Positions 63,480 through 64,000 of a DNA stretch of 64,000 nt are shown in pieces. The notes under the pieces were generated by a model, which searched no databases, was not told the DNA's origin, and saw only the letters and a program-made list of their open reading frames with translations. The stretch spans positions 95,707,611 through 95,771,610 of the forward strand of contig OZ038485.1 of the NCBI GenBank assembly GCA_964036315.1, in the 5' to 3' direction. Both the position numbers and the translations under genes were made by a program. Numbering within the stretch: position 1 is the first letter of the stretch; each line of letters opens with the position of its first letter. The DNA is from Acanthosepion esculentum. Lineage: Eukaryota; Mollusca; Cephalopoda; Sepiida; Sepiidae.

Positions 63480-64000
63480 CGAAATAATTTTTATCGATTA
63501 AAAATTGAAATAGAGTTGAGTAAGCTAGAAGGAACTTTGGAATTCACATGATTTTGGTTGAAGCAGCCAGAACCCCGTGATAATCACGTGTGAAGTAGTA
63601 GGGCCGAGGGTCAGTTATAACCAGCTGGGTTTATCAGTATAAACGCGTAGTTATACTGAAAAAGTGAGACTGGAGAAAATTCTTGAAGGGAGAAGAGAGA
63701 ATTGGCCCAGGCAAGCATTGGGAGGAGGAACGCCACTATAACTTTAAGCCCCGCACAGAAATCTTTATCTCTCTATCACAAGAGTCATATATCATTCCGA
63801 GATGATTTAACAACAAGTTAATCACAAACACTCTCTGTCTAGAATCCAGTGTATGAGTTTTTACGTTAAATATTTTTCTTTTCTGTAACCCGTTTCTTTT
63901 CTCTACTATTCTTTTCTGCTATATAAAAGACATTAACAATTCAACCATTGAATAGTGGTTTGTCTGGTTTTTGGAAGATATTAATTTTTTTTTTGCTGCA
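63480..64000 (+). other. Possible LTR-like sequence
   Basis: Higher complexity than its surroundings, with CTATATAAAAGAC (TATA-like, 63919) near the right end and ATTCAACCATTGAATAGTGG beyond. The promoter-like position suggests an LTR or a solo LTR edge, but no ends, target duplication or primer site can be shown before the window stops. Confidence 0.2.

Overview
The window looks like non-coding, repeat-dominated DNA from an animal nuclear genome, most likely a mollusc and probably a cephalopod. The basis is very dense microsatellites, several tRNA-derived SINE families, many 3' ends of non-LTR retrotransposons, mariner and Helitron relics, and Penelope-like terminal repeats with hammerhead-ribozyme motifs. 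The cephalopod assignment is inference. No intact protein-coding gene is present. The only convincing host coding sequence is one terminal exon on the minus strand (61562-61702), just right of a 200-base assembly gap, which resembles the C-terminus of a TatD-family (TATDN2-like) nuclease and has a polyadenylation signal 43 bases downstream. Most long open frames in the window are simple-repeat translations and were discarded.

Layout. 1-2780: (CTTT)n and T-rich low complexity. 3389-4225: mariner-like element with TA duplication. 4260-10870: compound GATA repeats, LINE 3' ends, three SINE families, a 115-bp tandem array and a minisatellite-bearing non-autonomous element. 11500-13745: foldback/Penelope-like DNA with a hammerhead variant, a dead mariner transposase, and three tandem SINE copies. 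14-18 kb: microsatellites. 18-23.2 kb: LINE C-termini, a satellite-like repeat and Helitron ends. 23.4-24.1 kb: an inverted repeat carrying two hammerhead ribozymes on opposite strands. 24.6-25.4 kb: Tc1-like transposase remnant. 26.8-29.7 kb: purine-rich tandem repeats, including a 24-bp minisatellite. 30-44 kb: LINE and SINE fragments, compound CTAT arrays, a deleted mariner-like element and more hammerhead-like Penelope termini. 44-51.4 kb: foldbacks, a probable LTR with the start of a gag frame, and LINE ends. 52-58 kb: TIR elements, an interrupted mariner-like element, a LINE with a trinucleotide tail, a second Helitron and an 81-bp mariner MITE. 58-61.2 kb: LINE remnant and foldbacks. 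61.2-64 kb: gap, host exon, quieter AT-rich sequence and a possible LTR.

How it fits together. The most interesting theme is RNA-based: canonical and variant hammerhead cores (a CTGANGA box, a stem-loop, then GAAA and a short stem III) recur at about a dozen sites. They are usually next to long (TA)n tracts and inside inverted repeats. This is what Penelope-like retroelement terminal repeats, or retrozyme-like derivatives, would leave behind. In three of four copies of one variant family the predicted stem I pairs although its sequence differs. A second theme is nesting: a Helitron in a satellite, SINEs in microsatellites, and elements inside mariner copies. All reading was by eye; no alignments, folding or database searches were run.
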